Positions 18,116 to 26,833 of a stretch of 52,311 nucleotides of DNA are shown one piece after another. The position numbers and the translations under genes were made by a program. Origin of the DNA: Lysobacteraceae bacterium PS02065. GTDB lineage: Bacteria; Pseudomonadota; Gammaproteobacteria; Xanthomonadales; Rhodanobacteraceae. A model generated the notes under the pieces. It searched no databases, was not told the origin of the DNA, and saw only the letters and a list, made by a program, of their open reading frames with translations. The stretch is from assembly GCA_029959555.1 (NCBI GenBank), contig JASCPI010000035.1:1-52311 (forward strand), in the 5' to 3' direction. Position 1 is the stretch's first letter, and every line of letters starts with the position of its first letter.

Positions 18116-19648
18116 ATGTCGTCCACACTCCTCAAGGCGCTCGACCTTGGCAGCAGCAATTCCGGCACGTACCTCGGCAATGGCGAGTGGTCGACCACGA
18201 CCGACGCCGGCGTGCTGCAGTCGGTGAATCCGACCACCAACGCCGTGATCGGCGAGGTCCACGCGAGCAGCCAGGCCGACTACGAGACCGTGATCGCGCG
18301 TGCGCAGGCCGCGTTCAAGGTGTGGCGCACGACGCCGGCGCCGCGCCGCGGCGAAGCGGTGCGCCTGTGCGGCGAAGCGCTGCGCAAGCACAAGGACGCG
18401 CTCGGCTCGCTGGTCGCGCTCGAGATGGGCAAGTCCAAGCCGGAAGGCGACGGCGAAGTGCAGGAAATGATCGACATCGCCGACTTCGCGGTCGGCCAGA
18501 GCCGCATGCTCTACGGCTACACGATGCATTCGGAGCGCCCGGGCCATCGCATGTACGAGCAGTACCAGCCGCTCGGCCTCGTCGGCATCATCAGCGCGTT
18601 CAACTTCCCGGTCGCGGTATGGGCGTGGAACTCGTTCCTCGCGGCGATCTGCGGCGACATCTGCATCTGGAAGCCGTCGAACAAGACGCCGCTGACCGCG
18701 ATCGCGTCGATGAAGATCTGCAACGAGGCGCTCAAGGCCGGCGGCTTCCCGGACATCTTCTTCCTGATCAACGACGCCGGCACCGAGCTCGCCCAGCAGT
18801 TCGTCGACGACACGCGCATCCCGCTGATCAGCTTCACGGGCTCGACCGCGGTCGGCCGCACGGTCGGCGAGCGCGTCGCGCGCCGCATGGGCCGCAGCCT
18901 GCTCGAGCTCGGCGGCAACAACGCGATCATCCTCGACGAGACGGCCGACCTGAAGCTCGCGATCCCGGGCATCGTGTTCGGCGCGGTCGGCACGGCCGGC
19001 CAGCGCTGCACGACGACGCGCCGCCTGATCGTGCACGCGTCGATCTACGACACCGTGCTCGCCTCGCTCAAGAAAGCCTACCAGCAGGTCGAAGGCAAGA
19101 TCGGCGATCCCACCGATGCCGCCAACCTCATGGGCCCGCTCAACAGCAAGGCCGCGGTGCAGCAGTTCCTCGCCTCGATCGAGAAGGCCAAGGCCAGCGG
19201 CGGCACCGTCGAGACCGGCGGCACCGCGATCGAGCGCGCCGGCAACTTCGTGCTGCCGGCGATCGTCACGGGCCTGAAGAACAGCGACGAGGTGGTCCAG
19301 CACGAGACGTTCGCGCCGATCCTCTACGTCATGAAGTACGAGACGCTCGACGAAGCGATCGACATGCAGAACGGCGTGCCGCAGGGCCTGTCGTCGTCGA
19401 TCTTCACGCAGAACCTCAAGTCGGCCGAGCAGTTCCTGTCGGCGGCCGGTTCGGACTGCGGCATCGCCAACGTCAACATCGGCACCTCGGGCGCCGAGAT
19501 CGGCGGCGCGTTCGGCGGCGAGAAGGAAACCGGCGGCGGCCGCGAGTCGGGCTCCGACGCGTGGAAGGCCTACATGCGCCGCCAGACCAACACGATCAAC
19601 TACTCGAACTCGCTGCCGCTCGCGCAGGGCATCAAGTTCGATCTGTGA
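18116..19648 (+). CDS. amaB: ALDH7-type aldehyde dehydrogenase (aminoadipate semialdehyde)
   Basis: This 510-residue NAD-dependent aldehyde dehydrogenase of the ALDH7/antiquitin group oxidises alpha-aminoadipate semialdehyde in lysine breakdown. Signatures are GIISAFNFPVAVWAWNSFLA, ISFTGSTAVGRTVGERVARR, LELGGNNAIILDE with the catalytic base, and the Cys nucleophile in TAGQRCTTTRR; this TTTRR after Cys is characteristic of ALDH7. The start at 18116 follows a GGAG about 9 bases upstream. It follows tRNA-Arg, with no visible lysine pathway partners in the window. Confidence 0.9.
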   Translation: MSSTLLKALDLGSSNSGTYLGNGEWSTTTDAGVLQSVNPTTNAVIGEVHASSQADYETVIARAQAAFKVWRTTPAPRRGEAVRLCGEALRKHKDALGSLVALEMGKSKPEGDGEVQEMIDIADFAVGQSRMLYGYTMHSERPGHRMYEQYQPLGLVGIISAFNFPVAVWAWNSFLAAICGDICIWKPSNKTPLTAIASMKICNEALKAGGFPDIFFLINDAGTELAQQFVDDTRIPLISFTGSTAVGRTVGERVARRMGRSLLELGGNNAIILDETADLKLAIPGIVFGAVGTAGQRCTTTRRLIVHASIYDTVLASLKKAYQQVEGKIGDPTDAANLMGPLNSKAAVQQFLASIEKAKASGGTVETGGTAIERAGNFVLPAIVTGLKNSDEVVQHETFAPILYVMKYETLDEAIDMQNGVPQGLSSSIFTQNLKSAEQFLSAAGSDCGIANVNIGTSGAEIGGAFGGEKETGGGRESGSDAWKAYMRRQTNTINYSNSLPLAQGIKFDL

Positions 19649-19655
19649 CACCTGT

Positions 19656-19778
19656 GAGCCCCTCTCCCTCCGGGAGAGGGGTTGGAGAGAGGGTGCGGGA
19701 TCGTGTCGAGGCTTGATGCGGTCGCGATCGCGCACCCTCATCCGGCCCTTCGGGCCACCTTCTCCCGGAGGGAGAAGG
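19656..19778. repeat. multi-hairpin intergenic repeat, copy A
   Basis: One of three related 123-124 nt elements (others 24317-24440 and 32667-32790). Order: CCTCTCCCTCCGGGAGAGGG hairpin, then GTGCGGGATCGTG, a variable centre, a GCGATC arm, CTCATCCGGCCCTTCGGGCC, and a closing CTTCTCCCGGAGGGAGAAGG hairpin. This copy starts 8 bases after the ALDH7 stop and ends 23 bases before the methyltransferase ATG, so it may act as a transcript-end or processing structure. Confidence 0.8.
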
Positions 19779-19801
19779 ACGAACACACGTCCTGCTGCTC
19801 C

Positions 19802-20575
19802 ATGACCGACTTCGACCCCACGCGCCGCTTCTCCGATCGCGCCGGCGACTACGCGCGCTGGCGGCCGGGTTATCCCGAGGCGCTCGTGCCGTGGCTGCAT
19901 GCGACGTTCGGCATCGACGCGACATGGCAGGTCGCCGACATCGGTGCGGGCACGGGCTTGTCGGCACAGCCTTTCCTCGATGCCGGGCATCGCGTGACGG
20001 GCGTCGAGCCGAATGCGGCGATGCGCGAGGCTGCGGTCGTCGCACTGACGCATGAGACTCGCTTCTCGATGGTCGACGGTACGGCCGAGGCGACGCGGTT
20101 CGCCGAGGCCTCGATCGATCTGGTCGCCTGCGCGCAGGCGTTCCACTGGTTCGACCGCGACGCCGTGCGGCGCGAGTGGTCGCGCCTGCTGACGCCGCGC
20201 GGTCTCGTCGCGGTCTACTGGAACACGCTCGTCGAGGACCACGGCGCGTTCGAGGCCGCCTACGCGGTGCTCGTCGCGCGCCACGGCATCGACCACGCTG
20301 CGGTCGCGACCGCGCATCCCGACGATGCCACGATGCTCGCCTGGTTCGGCGGCGGCCTGCGCGGTGCGACGCGCCTCGCCCATCCGCAGCGGCTCACGTT
20401 CGAAGCCTTGCGCGGACGCCTGCTGTCGTCCTCGCACGCGCCACGCGAAGGCCACCCGGCCCATGCGCCGATGCTCGCGGCCCTGCGCGACCTGTTCGAC
20501 CGCCACGCCGTCGACGGGAGTGTCACGATGCGCCTGGATACGCGCGTGTTCGTCGGCGATCCGCGCGTCCGCTGA
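19802..20575 (+). CDS. class I SAM-dependent methyltransferase
   Basis: This 257-residue protein has the SAM-binding motif VADIGAGTGLSAQPFLDAG, motif II acidic GVEPNAAM and post-motif CAQAFHWFD. The FSDRAGDYARWRPGYPEA opening is characteristic of a class I methyltransferase family often annotated as ubiquinone/menaquinone-like or unspecified. The substrate cannot be read from sequence. ATG at 19802 is the first after the repeat element; the frame remains open through the repeat, which is not coding. It precedes PAP2 by 51 bases. Confidence 0.85.
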   Translation: MTDFDPTRRFSDRAGDYARWRPGYPEALVPWLHATFGIDATWQVADIGAGTGLSAQPFLDAGHRVTGVEPNAAMREAAVVALTHETRFSMVDGTAEATRFAEASIDLVACAQAFHWFDRDAVRREWSRLLTPRGLVAVYWNTLVEDHGAFEAAYAVLVARHGIDHAAVATAHPDDATMLAWFGGGLRGATRLAHPQRLTFEALRGRLLSSSHAPREGHPAHAPMLAALRDLFDRHAVDGSVTMRLDTRVFVGDPRVR

Positions 20576-20626
20576 GCGTCGTGCCGATCGGTTAGGATGC
20601 GCCTCCGCTTCCCTCCCGACCCCGCC

Positions 20627-21265
20627 ATGAATCGTCGCCTGCTGCTCTGGACCGGTCTCGTCGCCCTCGTGATCATGACCGCAGGCCTGCTCGGCGTGGA
20701 CTACCCGCTGACGCGCTGGGTCGCCGGCAGCGGGTACCAGAATGCGGCGTTCTTCCGCGAGCCGCTCGACCTGCTCGATACCGTGCTCGGCGTTCACATC
20801 TGGTACTGGCTCGCCTGCAGCGTGCTCGGTGGCCTCGGCGTGCTCGGCCTGCTGCTGCAGCGTCCGCTCGGACTGCCGGCGCGCCTGCCGCCGTCGCTGA
20901 TCGCGGTCGCGCTCACGCAGGCCGCGACGATCGGCATGATGATCCTCGGCAAGACCACCTTCGGCCGCATGCGCCCCGAGAACGTGCTCGCGTCGGGCAA
21001 CTGGGACGCGATCTGGTTCATGGGCGGCGGATCGTTTCCGTCGGGCCACTCGGCGTTCTACTTCGGTCTGTTCCTGCCGCTCGCGGCGCTGGCGCCCAGG
21101 ACCTGGCAGCGCGTGGTGCTGCTCGCGATCCCGGTGTTCGTGGTCTGCGCGCGCATCAACATGTCCAAGCATTTCCTGTCCGACGTGGCGGGTTCCGCGC
21201 TGGTCGCCGCGCTGGCCGGCCTGCTGGTGTCGGTGATCCTGCGCCGCTGGCTGGCCCCGCGCTGA
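20627..21265 (+). CDS. PAP2-family membrane phosphatase
   Basis: This 212-residue protein with several hydrophobic segments has the three PAP2 motifs: KTTFGRMRP, FPSGHSAF and ARINMSKHFLSDVAG. These enzymes remove phosphate from lipid phosphates such as undecaprenyl-PP, phosphatidic acid or PGP at the cytoplasmic membrane. The start at 20627 gives MNRRLLLWTGLVALVIMTAG. It ends 80 bases before the CpxR-like gene; a CpxR-box-like repeat starts 1 base after its stop, so it need not be in that operon. Confidence 0.9.
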   Translation: MNRRLLLWTGLVALVIMTAGLLGVDYPLTRWVAGSGYQNAAFFREPLDLLDTVLGVHIWYWLACSVLGGLGVLGLLLQRPLGLPARLPPSLIAVALTQAATIGMMILGKTTFGRMRPENVLASGNWDAIWFMGGGSFPSGHSAFYFGLFLPLAALAPRTWQRVVLLAIPVFVVCARINMSKHFLSDVAGSALVAALAGLLVSVILRRWLAPR

Positions 21266-21266
21266 T

Positions 21267-21301
21267 GTAAACGCCTGCAAAGACGGGCAATACGGCGCAA
21301 A
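21267..21301 (+). promoter_or_regulatory. CpxR-box-like direct repeat upstream of cpxR-like gene
   Basis: GTAAA-N5-GCAAA at 21267-21281 matches nine of ten positions of the E. coli CpxR box GTAAA-N5-GTAAA. A further GCAAA lies at 21297-21301, so the three starts are spaced 10 and 20 bases, on one face of the helix. It lies 45-79 bases before the cpxR-like ATG, a plausible autoregulatory site. Binding is inferred. Confidence 0.5.
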
Positions 21302-21345
21302 GTCCGTGGCGCGCCGGGCGCGCTTGCGGCATGGTGGCGGGTGAC

Positions 21346-22044
21346 ATGAACGCTCCGCACATCCTCCTCGCCGACGACGACCACGAACTCGCCGGCCTGC
21401 TGCGCGATTTCCTGCACCGCGAGGGCTTCGAGGTCACGCTCGCGCACGACGCCGAATCGGCGATCAACGCAGCCCGCGCACGCACCTTCGATGCGATCGT
21501 GCTCGACGTGATGCTGCCGGGCCGCTCGGGCCTGGACGTCCTGCGCGAGCTGCGTCGCGAGTCGAACCTGCCCGTGCTCATGGTCACCGCGCTCGGCGAG
21601 GACATCGATCGCATCCTCGGCCTCGAGCTCGGCGCCGACGACTACCTGCCCAAGCCGTGCAACCCGCGCGAGCTCGCCGCACGCCTGCGTGCCGTGCTGC
21701 GCCGCGCACGCGGCGAGGCCGCCGAAGCACTGACCGACATCCAGTGCGGCCGTCTCGCGCTCAAGGCGGCCGCCCGCGCCGTGACCGTCGACGGCAAGCC
21801 GATCCCGCTGACCTCGACCGAATTCGACCTGCTCACGCTGCTCATGCGCGAGTGCGGGCGCGTGGTCAGCAAGGAGCGCATCTCGCAGAGCGTGCTCGGC
21901 CGCCCGCTCGGCCCGTACGACCGCTCGATCGACGTGCACGTGTCCAACCTGCGCCGCAAGATCGGCGAACTCGGCGACGGCAGCTCGCCGATCACGACGA
22001 TCCATCGCAGCGGCTACCTGCTCCGCCAGTCCGAAGGCAGCTGA
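21346..22044 (+). CDS. cpxR: OmpR/CpxR-like response regulator
   Basis: This 232-residue response regulator has a receiver domain with acidic pocket D10-D12, phosphoacceptor D54 in IVLDVMLPG and K in YLPKPCNP. A C-terminal winged helix of OmpR type follows (LTSTEFDLLTLLM, SIDVHVSNLRRKIGE, IHRSGYLL). The sequence is closest in pattern to CpxR. The start at 21346 is preferred over ATG at 21331 because GGCGGG precedes it. It is followed one base after its stop by the sensor kinase, so the two form an operon. Confidence 0.9.
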   Translation: MNAPHILLADDDHELAGLLRDFLHREGFEVTLAHDAESAINAARARTFDAIVLDVMLPGRSGLDVLRELRRESNLPVLMVTALGEDIDRILGLELGADDYLPKPCNPRELAARLRAVLRRARGEAAEALTDIQCGRLALKAAARAVTVDGKPIPLTSTEFDLLTLLMRECGRVVSKERISQSVLGRPLGPYDRSIDVHVSNLRRKIGELGDGSSPITTIHRSGYLLRQSEGS

Positions 22045-22045
22045 C

Positions 22046-23413
22046 GTGCGTCGCCTGTTCTGGCGCATCTTCGCGGCGTTCTGGCTCGCCAACGCCGCGA
22101 TCATCATCACGCTGGCGTGGCTGACCACGAGCAGCTTCGAGTCGCAGAAGATCCCGGGCCTCGAGATCACGCGCCTGCAGGCCGCGATGGACGAACAGCT
22201 GGGCCGCCTCGCACGCGAGGCACGCCGCGGTGGTGCGGAGCGCCTGCACCAGACGCTGCGCATCGCCGACAGCATGGGGCCGATCGAGTTCTACGCGCTC
22301 GATGCCAACAACGAGGACACGCTCGGCAAGCGCGTCTCGCGCGACGCGCTCGCGGCCGCCTCGGCGTTCCGCGCCGGCAACGCGATGCCGACCGACCGCG
22401 TGCGCGTGATGCCGGCGACGCTGCGCGAGGACCGCAGCGAGATCGTGCTCGTCGCGGCCGCGGAAGGCTCGCTGGTCGGACGCATCATCTACAAGCGCGG
22501 CGTGAGCTTCTGGTCGCACCTGATCGTCGCGATGGTGGTCAGCGCGGTGGTCAGCGCGCTGCTCGCATGGTTCGTCGCCGCACCGCTCGCGCGCATCCGC
22601 GCGAGCACGCGGCGCTTCGCGGAAGGCGATCTCGATGCGCGTGTCGGCCGCCTGCCGTTCGGACGCAGCACCGAGATCACCGCGCTGGCCGAAGAGTTCG
22701 ACAACATGGCCGCGCGCATCACCGACCTCGTCGAGAACAACCGTCGCCTCGTGCGCGACGTCTCGCACGAACTGCGCTCGCCGCTCGCGCGCCTGCGCGT
22801 CGCGCTCGAGCTCGCACGCGACGGCGACGAGGCCACCGTCGCGCAGTCGATGGCGCGCATCGAGCGCGAGGCCGACCGCCTCGAGGCGATGCTCGCGCAG
22901 GCGATCGAACTGTCGCGCCTCGCGACGCGCCCCGAGCGCCAGGTCGAGCGGATCGCGATCGTCGAGCTGCTCGAGGACGTCATCGCCAACGCCGATTACG
23001 AAGGCGCGCCGAGCGGCCGCCGCATCGTGCTCGACGGCAAGGCCGACGCCTTCGTCGCGGGCTCGCGCGAGGCGCTGCACAGCGCGCTCGAGAACGTGCT
23101 GCGGAATGCACTCGCCTACACCACCGGCGACGCACCGATCGAGGTGCATCTCGCCGTCGACGAATCGACGACGCGCACGCTCTCGCTGGAGATCCGCGAC
23201 CATGGCCCCGGTGTCGCCGAAGCCGATCTCGTGCGCATCTTCGAACCGTTCTACCGCACCGATGCGGCACGCGCGCGCTCGAGTGGCGGCACCGGCCTCG
23301 GCCTCGCGATCGCACGTCGCGCGATCGTCAACCACGGCGGCATGATCGTCGCCGCGAATGCCGACGGCGGTGGCCTTTCGATGCGCGTCACGCTGCCGCT
23401 CGCAACGGCCTGA
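22046..23413 (+). CDS. cpxA: CpxA-like sensor histidine kinase
   Basis: This 455-residue kinase starts at GTG 22046, one base after the regulator's stop. It has an N-terminal membrane segment (residues 9-27), a periplasmic sensor of about 120 residues, a second membrane segment (158-178), HAMP, a dimerisation helix with phospho-His241 in RDVSHELRSPLARLR, and a HATPase domain with DHGPGV and GTGLGLAIA. Pattern and gene order fit the CpxA envelope-stress sensor; no cpxP homologue lies nearby. The substrate signal is not deducible. Confidence 0.88.
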   Translation: MRRLFWRIFAAFWLANAAIIITLAWLTTSSFESQKIPGLEITRLQAAMDEQLGRLAREARRGGAERLHQTLRIADSMGPIEFYALDANNEDTLGKRVSRDALAAASAFRAGNAMPTDRVRVMPATLREDRSEIVLVAAAEGSLVGRIIYKRGVSFWSHLIVAMVVSAVVSALLAWFVAAPLARIRASTRRFAEGDLDARVGRLPFGRSTEITALAEEFDNMAARITDLVENNRRLVRDVSHELRSPLARLRVALELARDGDEATVAQSMARIEREADRLEAMLAQAIELSRLATRPERQVERIAIVELLEDVIANADYEGAPSGRRIVLDGKADAFVAGSREALHSALENVLRNALAYTTGDAPIEVHLAVDESTTRTLSLEIRDHGPGVAEADLVRIFEPFYRTDAARARSSGGTGLGLAIARRAIVNHGGMIVAANADGGGLSMRVTLPLATA

Positions 23414-23594
23414 TCCGCATCGCGCCGCGGTTCGCGTACCGCCTACCACGACGCGCGCTGAACACTCCGCGGACGTGCGCTGAATGACTGCCACCTGAGC
23501 CGTCGAATCGCGTTTCCCGCGTGCCAGTATCGGTCCACACGCTTCGACACGCGCCCCGTGCGAAGCCTTCCCCCGGACACGCAAGGAGACCGAC

Positions 23595-24050
23595 ATGAGC
23601 AAGCACAACCATACCGATACGGCGAGCCTCAACGACCTCATCGAGGTGCTCAACGACGGCAAGTCGTTCTACGAGGAAGCGGCCGCGAAGGTGCGCCCGG
23701 ACCTCGCCGTGCTGTTCCAGCGCATGGCGCGCACGAAGGCCGCGATCGCAGGTGACCTGGCCGCGCTGGTCGCGTCGAGCGGCGAGAAGCCGGCCGAGAG
23801 CGGCACGTTCGTCGGCGCGATGCGCAAGCTCTACGCCGAGGTGCGCACGAGCCTCGCGAGCGACCAGGATGCCGAGTACGTCGCCCAGCTCGAGGAGTTC
23901 GAGGACCGCATCCTCGCCTCGTTCCGCAAGGTGGTCGAGAACTCCGACGATCCGGCCACGCAGGCCATCGCGCAGCGCCACCTGCCGGCCGTGACGCGCG
24001 ACCACAACGACATGCGCGCGCTCAAGCAAATCGAAGCCGCGCACTCGTAA
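23595..24050 (+). CDS. DUF2383/PA2169-type four-helix protein
   Basis: This 151-residue all-helical protein follows AAGGAGACC. SLNDLIEVLNDGKSFYEEAA and the paired-helix layout are the DUF2383 (PA2169 family) pattern, related in fold to ferritin-like bundles. Members are often stress-linked small cytoplasmic proteins, but no clear di-iron ligand set is visible here. It is followed by a strong hairpin and DUF1328; both are often stress-associated, consistent with their position after an envelope-stress kinase. Function unproven. Confidence 0.8.
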   Translation: MSKHNHTDTASLNDLIEVLNDGKSFYEEAAAKVRPDLAVLFQRMARTKAAIAGDLAALVASSGEKPAESGTFVGAMRKLYAEVRTSLASDQDAEYVAQLEEFEDRILASFRKVVENSDDPATQAIAQRHLPAVTRDHNDMRALKQIEAAHS

Positions 24051-24059
24051 GCGCCTCTC

Positions 24060-24086
24060 GCGGGCGGGGATGATCTCCCCGCCCGC
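24060..24086 (+). terminator. hairpin between DUF2383 and DUF1328 genes
   Basis: A perfect 11-bp stem GCGGGCGGGGA/TCCCCGCCCGC with loop TGATC begins 10 bases after the DUF2383 stop and ends 28 bases before the next ATG. There is no T tract, so it may attenuate rather than terminate. Confidence 0.55.
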
Positions 24087-24113
24087 TTCGCGTCCCGAAC
24101 CCGGAAGCCCTTC

Positions 24114-24287
24114 ATGCTCAAGCTCGCCATCATCTTCGCCATCATCTCGCTGATCGCCGGCGGTCTCGGCTTCACGGGCATCGCCGGTGCCTCGGCCGGC
24201 ATCGCCAAGATCATCTTCGGCATCTTCCTGCTGCTGCTCGTTCTGGCCCTGCTCGGCATCTTCCTCGGCGTGAGCCTCGCGTTCTGA
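24114..24287 (+). CDS. DUF1328 small membrane protein (YtjA-type)
   Basis: This 57-residue, almost entirely hydrophobic protein reads MLKLAIIFAIISLIAGGLGF, then a glycine/alanine-rich hinge and IIFGIFLLLLVLALLGIFLG, two membrane helices. This is the DUF1328/YtjA pattern. These small inner-membrane proteins are common next to stress genes; their role is unknown. The gene is short enough to be missed in routine calling. Upstream lies the DUF2383 gene and a hairpin; downstream lies repeat copy B. Confidence 0.8.
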   Translation: MLKLAIIFAIISLIAGGLGFTGIAGASAGIAKIIFGIFLLLLVLALLGIFLGVSLAF

Positions 24288-24316
24288 CGGAGGCGTTCCC
24301 ACGTACGGCGAGCGTC

Positions 24317-24440
24317 CCTTCTCCCTGCGGGAGAAGGTGGCCCGAAGGGCGGGAAGAGGGTCCGGGATCGCGACGATGATCGGAAGTCGTCACGATCCCG
24401 CATCCTCTCCCCAACCCCTCTCCCGGAGGGCGAGGGGCTC
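24317..24440. repeat. multi-hairpin intergenic repeat, copy B (inverted)
   Basis: This is the same element as 19656-19778 but in opposite orientation. Reverse-complemented it reads CCTCGCCCTCCGGGAGAGGG, then GGATGCGGGATCGTGACGAC, CGTCGCGATCCCGGACC, CGCCCTTCGGGCCACC and TTCTCCCGCAGGGAGAAGGG. Copies B and C share the centre CGCGATCCCGGACCCT more closely than copy A. It occupies most of the DUF1328-hydrolase gap. Confidence 0.8.
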
Positions 24441-24545
24441 AAGAGCGATATGCCTCGGCACTACGGCACAGAACGAACCTCGTCCAAGCGATTCCACGGA
24501 CGGCGGTATGATGGGCGGCCAAACGCCGCCGCCTTGTGCCCTGTC

Positions 24546-25532
24546 ATGATCCGCACTGTCGCATCCCGCCTTGCCTTTCTGCCCTTGCTCGCCCTCGCGG
24601 GTTCCTCTGTCGCGGCACCGCTTCCCGAAGCCTCGCATTTCAGCTTCGAGAGCCAGCAGCAGACGCTGCAGATGGCCTGGCGCGATGTCGCGCCGAGCGG
24701 CAAGGCCAACGGTCGAACCGCGGTGTTGCTGCACGGCAAGAACTTCTGCGCGGGCTACTGGGCCGATACCGCCCAAGCGCTCGCGGCGAAAGGCTTCCGC
24801 GTCATCGTCCCCGAGCAGATCGGCTTCTGCGCATCGGACATGCCGCAGCGCTACCAGTTCTCGCTGCACCAGCTTGCCGACAACACGGTGGCCCTGCTCG
24901 ACCACGCCAAGGTGGCCGGCAAGGTCGACCTGATCGGCCACTCGATGGGCGGCATGCTCGCGACGCGGCTCACGCTGCGGCATCCCGATCGCGTCGCGCG
25001 GCTCGTGCTGGTCAATCCGATCGGCCTCGAGGACTGGCAGGCCAAGGGCGCGGTCTGGCGTGGCGTCGACGCGGCCTACAAGGGCGAGCTCGGCAACGGC
25101 TATGCGCGCATCGCCACCTACCAGAAGCAGAACTACTACGACGGCGAGTGGACGCCGGCCTACGACGCACTCGCACGCGAACTCGCGGCGGTCTACGAAG
25201 GCCCGAAGGGCAAGGCCTACGCGTGGAACGCGGCGCTGACCTCGGAGATGGTGTTCACACAGCCCGTCATCCACGACGTGCACCGCCTCGCCGCGCCGAC
25301 CACGCTCATCATCGGCGAGCGCGACCGCACCGCGATCGGTCGTGACGGCGCGCCGGCCGACGTGGCCAAGGCCCTCGGCGACTACCCGGCACTCGGCCGC
25401 GATGTCGCCAAGCGCATTCCCGGGGCGACGCTGGTCGCACTCGACGGCCTCGGTCACCTGCCGCACATCGAGGCCCCCGAACGCTTCCGCGACGCCTTGT
25501 TCGCGGCGTTGCGCCCCGACACGTCCCGATGA
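24546..25532 (+). CDS. exported alpha/beta hydrolase
   Basis: This 328-residue protein has a signal peptide ending GSSVAA. The catalytic Ser lies in DLIGHSMGGMLATRL, the oxyanion region in VLLHGKNFCAG, the acidic residue near TLIIGERDRTA and His in GLGHLPHIEAPERF. Length and order are typical of alpha/beta hydrolase fold esterases, lipases and haloperoxidase-like enzymes; the substrate cannot be named. The start at 24546 gives MIRTVASRLAFLPLLALAG. TATGAT at 24507-24512 could be a -10. It overlaps the RegB-like start by 4 bases (ATGA), so it is translationally coupled to the redox two-component pair, an unusual partner. Confidence 0.85.
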   Translation: MIRTVASRLAFLPLLALAGSSVAAPLPEASHFSFESQQQTLQMAWRDVAPSGKANGRTAVLLHGKNFCAGYWADTAQALAAKGFRVIVPEQIGFCASDMPQRYQFSLHQLADNTVALLDHAKVAGKVDLIGHSMGGMLATRLTLRHPDRVARLVLVNPIGLEDWQAKGAVWRGVDAAYKGELGNGYARIATYQKQNYYDGEWTPAYDALARELAAVYEGPKGKAYAWNAALTSEMVFTQPVIHDVHRLAAPTTLIIGERDRTAIGRDGAPADVAKALGDYPALGRDVAKRIPGATLVALDGLGHLPHIEAPERFRDALFAALRPDTSR

Positions 25533-26833
25533 GCGCCTTCATGCGCGGATCGAGCTGGTCGCACGGCCCGCGCCAGCTCGCCGTGACGCTGGCCTGGCTG
25601 CGCCTGTGCGCGATCGCGGGCCAGGTGTTCACGGTCGCGTTCGTGTCGTACGGGCTCGGCCTCGAGATCCCGCTCGGCGCGCTGTTCGCGGGCATCGGCG
25701 TGCTGACCCTGTTCGCGCTGTTCGCGTTCTGGCGCCTCGGCATGGACTGGCCGGTCACGCGCCTCGAGCCGGTCGTGCACATCACGGTCGACACGATCGT
25801 GCTGTCGTACCTGCTTTATCTGACCGGCGGGGCGACCAACCCGTTCGCGTCGCTGCTGGTCATGCCGATCACGCTGGCCGCGACCGCGCTGACCGTACGG
25901 CCCGTCGCATTCGTGGCCACGCTGGCCGTGGTCGCCTACCTCGTGCTCATGCGCTGGTTCGTGCCGCTGCCCGCCGTGGCCGATATCGGCGAACCGGGCG
26001 GCTACACGCTCCACCTGATCGGCGCCGCGATCAGCTTCGCGATCACTGCGGCGATGCTCGGCTTCTTCATCACGCGTCTCGCACGTGCGCTGCGCGCGCA
26101 GCAGGCCGAGGCCGACCTCGAGCGCGAACGCGCACTGCGCGACGAAGGCATCCTCGCGATCGCGACGCAGTCGGCGAGCACCGCCCACGAGCTCAACACG
26201 CCGCTCTCGACGATGCGCACGCTGCTCGGCGAGCTCGCGCGCGAGCACGCCGCCGACGCGCGCCTGAGCGCCGACATCACGCTGCTCGCCGGCCAGGCCG
26301 AGCGCTGCCGCAACATCCTGCGCGACCTCGTCGCGGTCGGCAGCAACCAGCTCGCCGGCATCGCCGAGCCGATGACGGTCGGCGAGTTCGTCGGCCGCGT
26401 GCGCGAGTCGTTCCACCTGCTGCGGCCCGAGATCGAGGTCGGCTACACGGGCGAGGACGATGCCGAGGCGCTGACGATCCACGTGATCCCGGCGCTCAGC
26501 CATGCCCTCGTGAACCTCCTCAACAACGCCGCCGACGCCTCGCTCGCCCAGGGCAGCGACCGCGTCGAACTGCGTGCCGGTCGCCTCGGCGACCAGCTCA
26601 AGTTCCGCGTGCGCGACTACGGCGCCGGCATGCAGGCCAATGTGCAGCGCAGCATCGGCATGCGCTTCCAGACCACCAAGGGCCACGGCCTGGGCCTCGG
26701 CCTCGCGCTGGCCAAGGCCACCGCCGAGCGCTTCGGCGGCAGCCTCGTCGCCTCCCGCGCCCAGGGCGGCGGTACCCTGCAGTGTTTGCTTCTGCCACTC
26801 GCTACGCTGGACAATCCCGCCCATGGCCACTGA
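25529..26833 (+). CDS. regB: RegB/PrrB-like redox sensor kinase
   Basis: This 434-residue kinase has six predicted membrane segments in residues 17-185. The quinone-binding motif GGATNPF lies at 100-106. H-box His220 is in AHELNTPLSTMRTLL, and the redox Cys260 is in AERCRNILRDL, the position equivalent to the redox cysteine of RegB that controls dimer state. The HATPase has LNNAADAS and GHGLGLGLALAKA. It overlaps both the hydrolase upstream (4 bases) and RegA downstream (11 bases). RegB/RegA control oxygen- and redox-dependent respiration genes in proteobacteria; the regulon here is unknown. Confidence 0.92.
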   Translation: MSAFMRGSSWSHGPRQLAVTLAWLRLCAIAGQVFTVAFVSYGLGLEIPLGALFAGIGVLTLFALFAFWRLGMDWPVTRLEPVVHITVDTIVLSYLLYLTGGATNPFASLLVMPITLAATALTVRPVAFVATLAVVAYLVLMRWFVPLPAVADIGEPGGYTLHLIGAAISFAITAAMLGFFITRLARALRAQQAEADLERERALRDEGILAIATQSASTAHELNTPLSTMRTLLGELAREHAADARLSADITLLAGQAERCRNILRDLVAVGSNQLAGIAEPMTVGEFVGRVRESFHLLRPEIEVGYTGEDDAEALTIHVIPALSHALVNLLNNAADASLAQGSDRVELRAGRLGDQLKFRVRDYGAGMQANVQRSIGMRFQTTKGHGLGLGLALAKATAERFGGSLVASRAQGGGTLQCLLLPLATLDNPAHGH

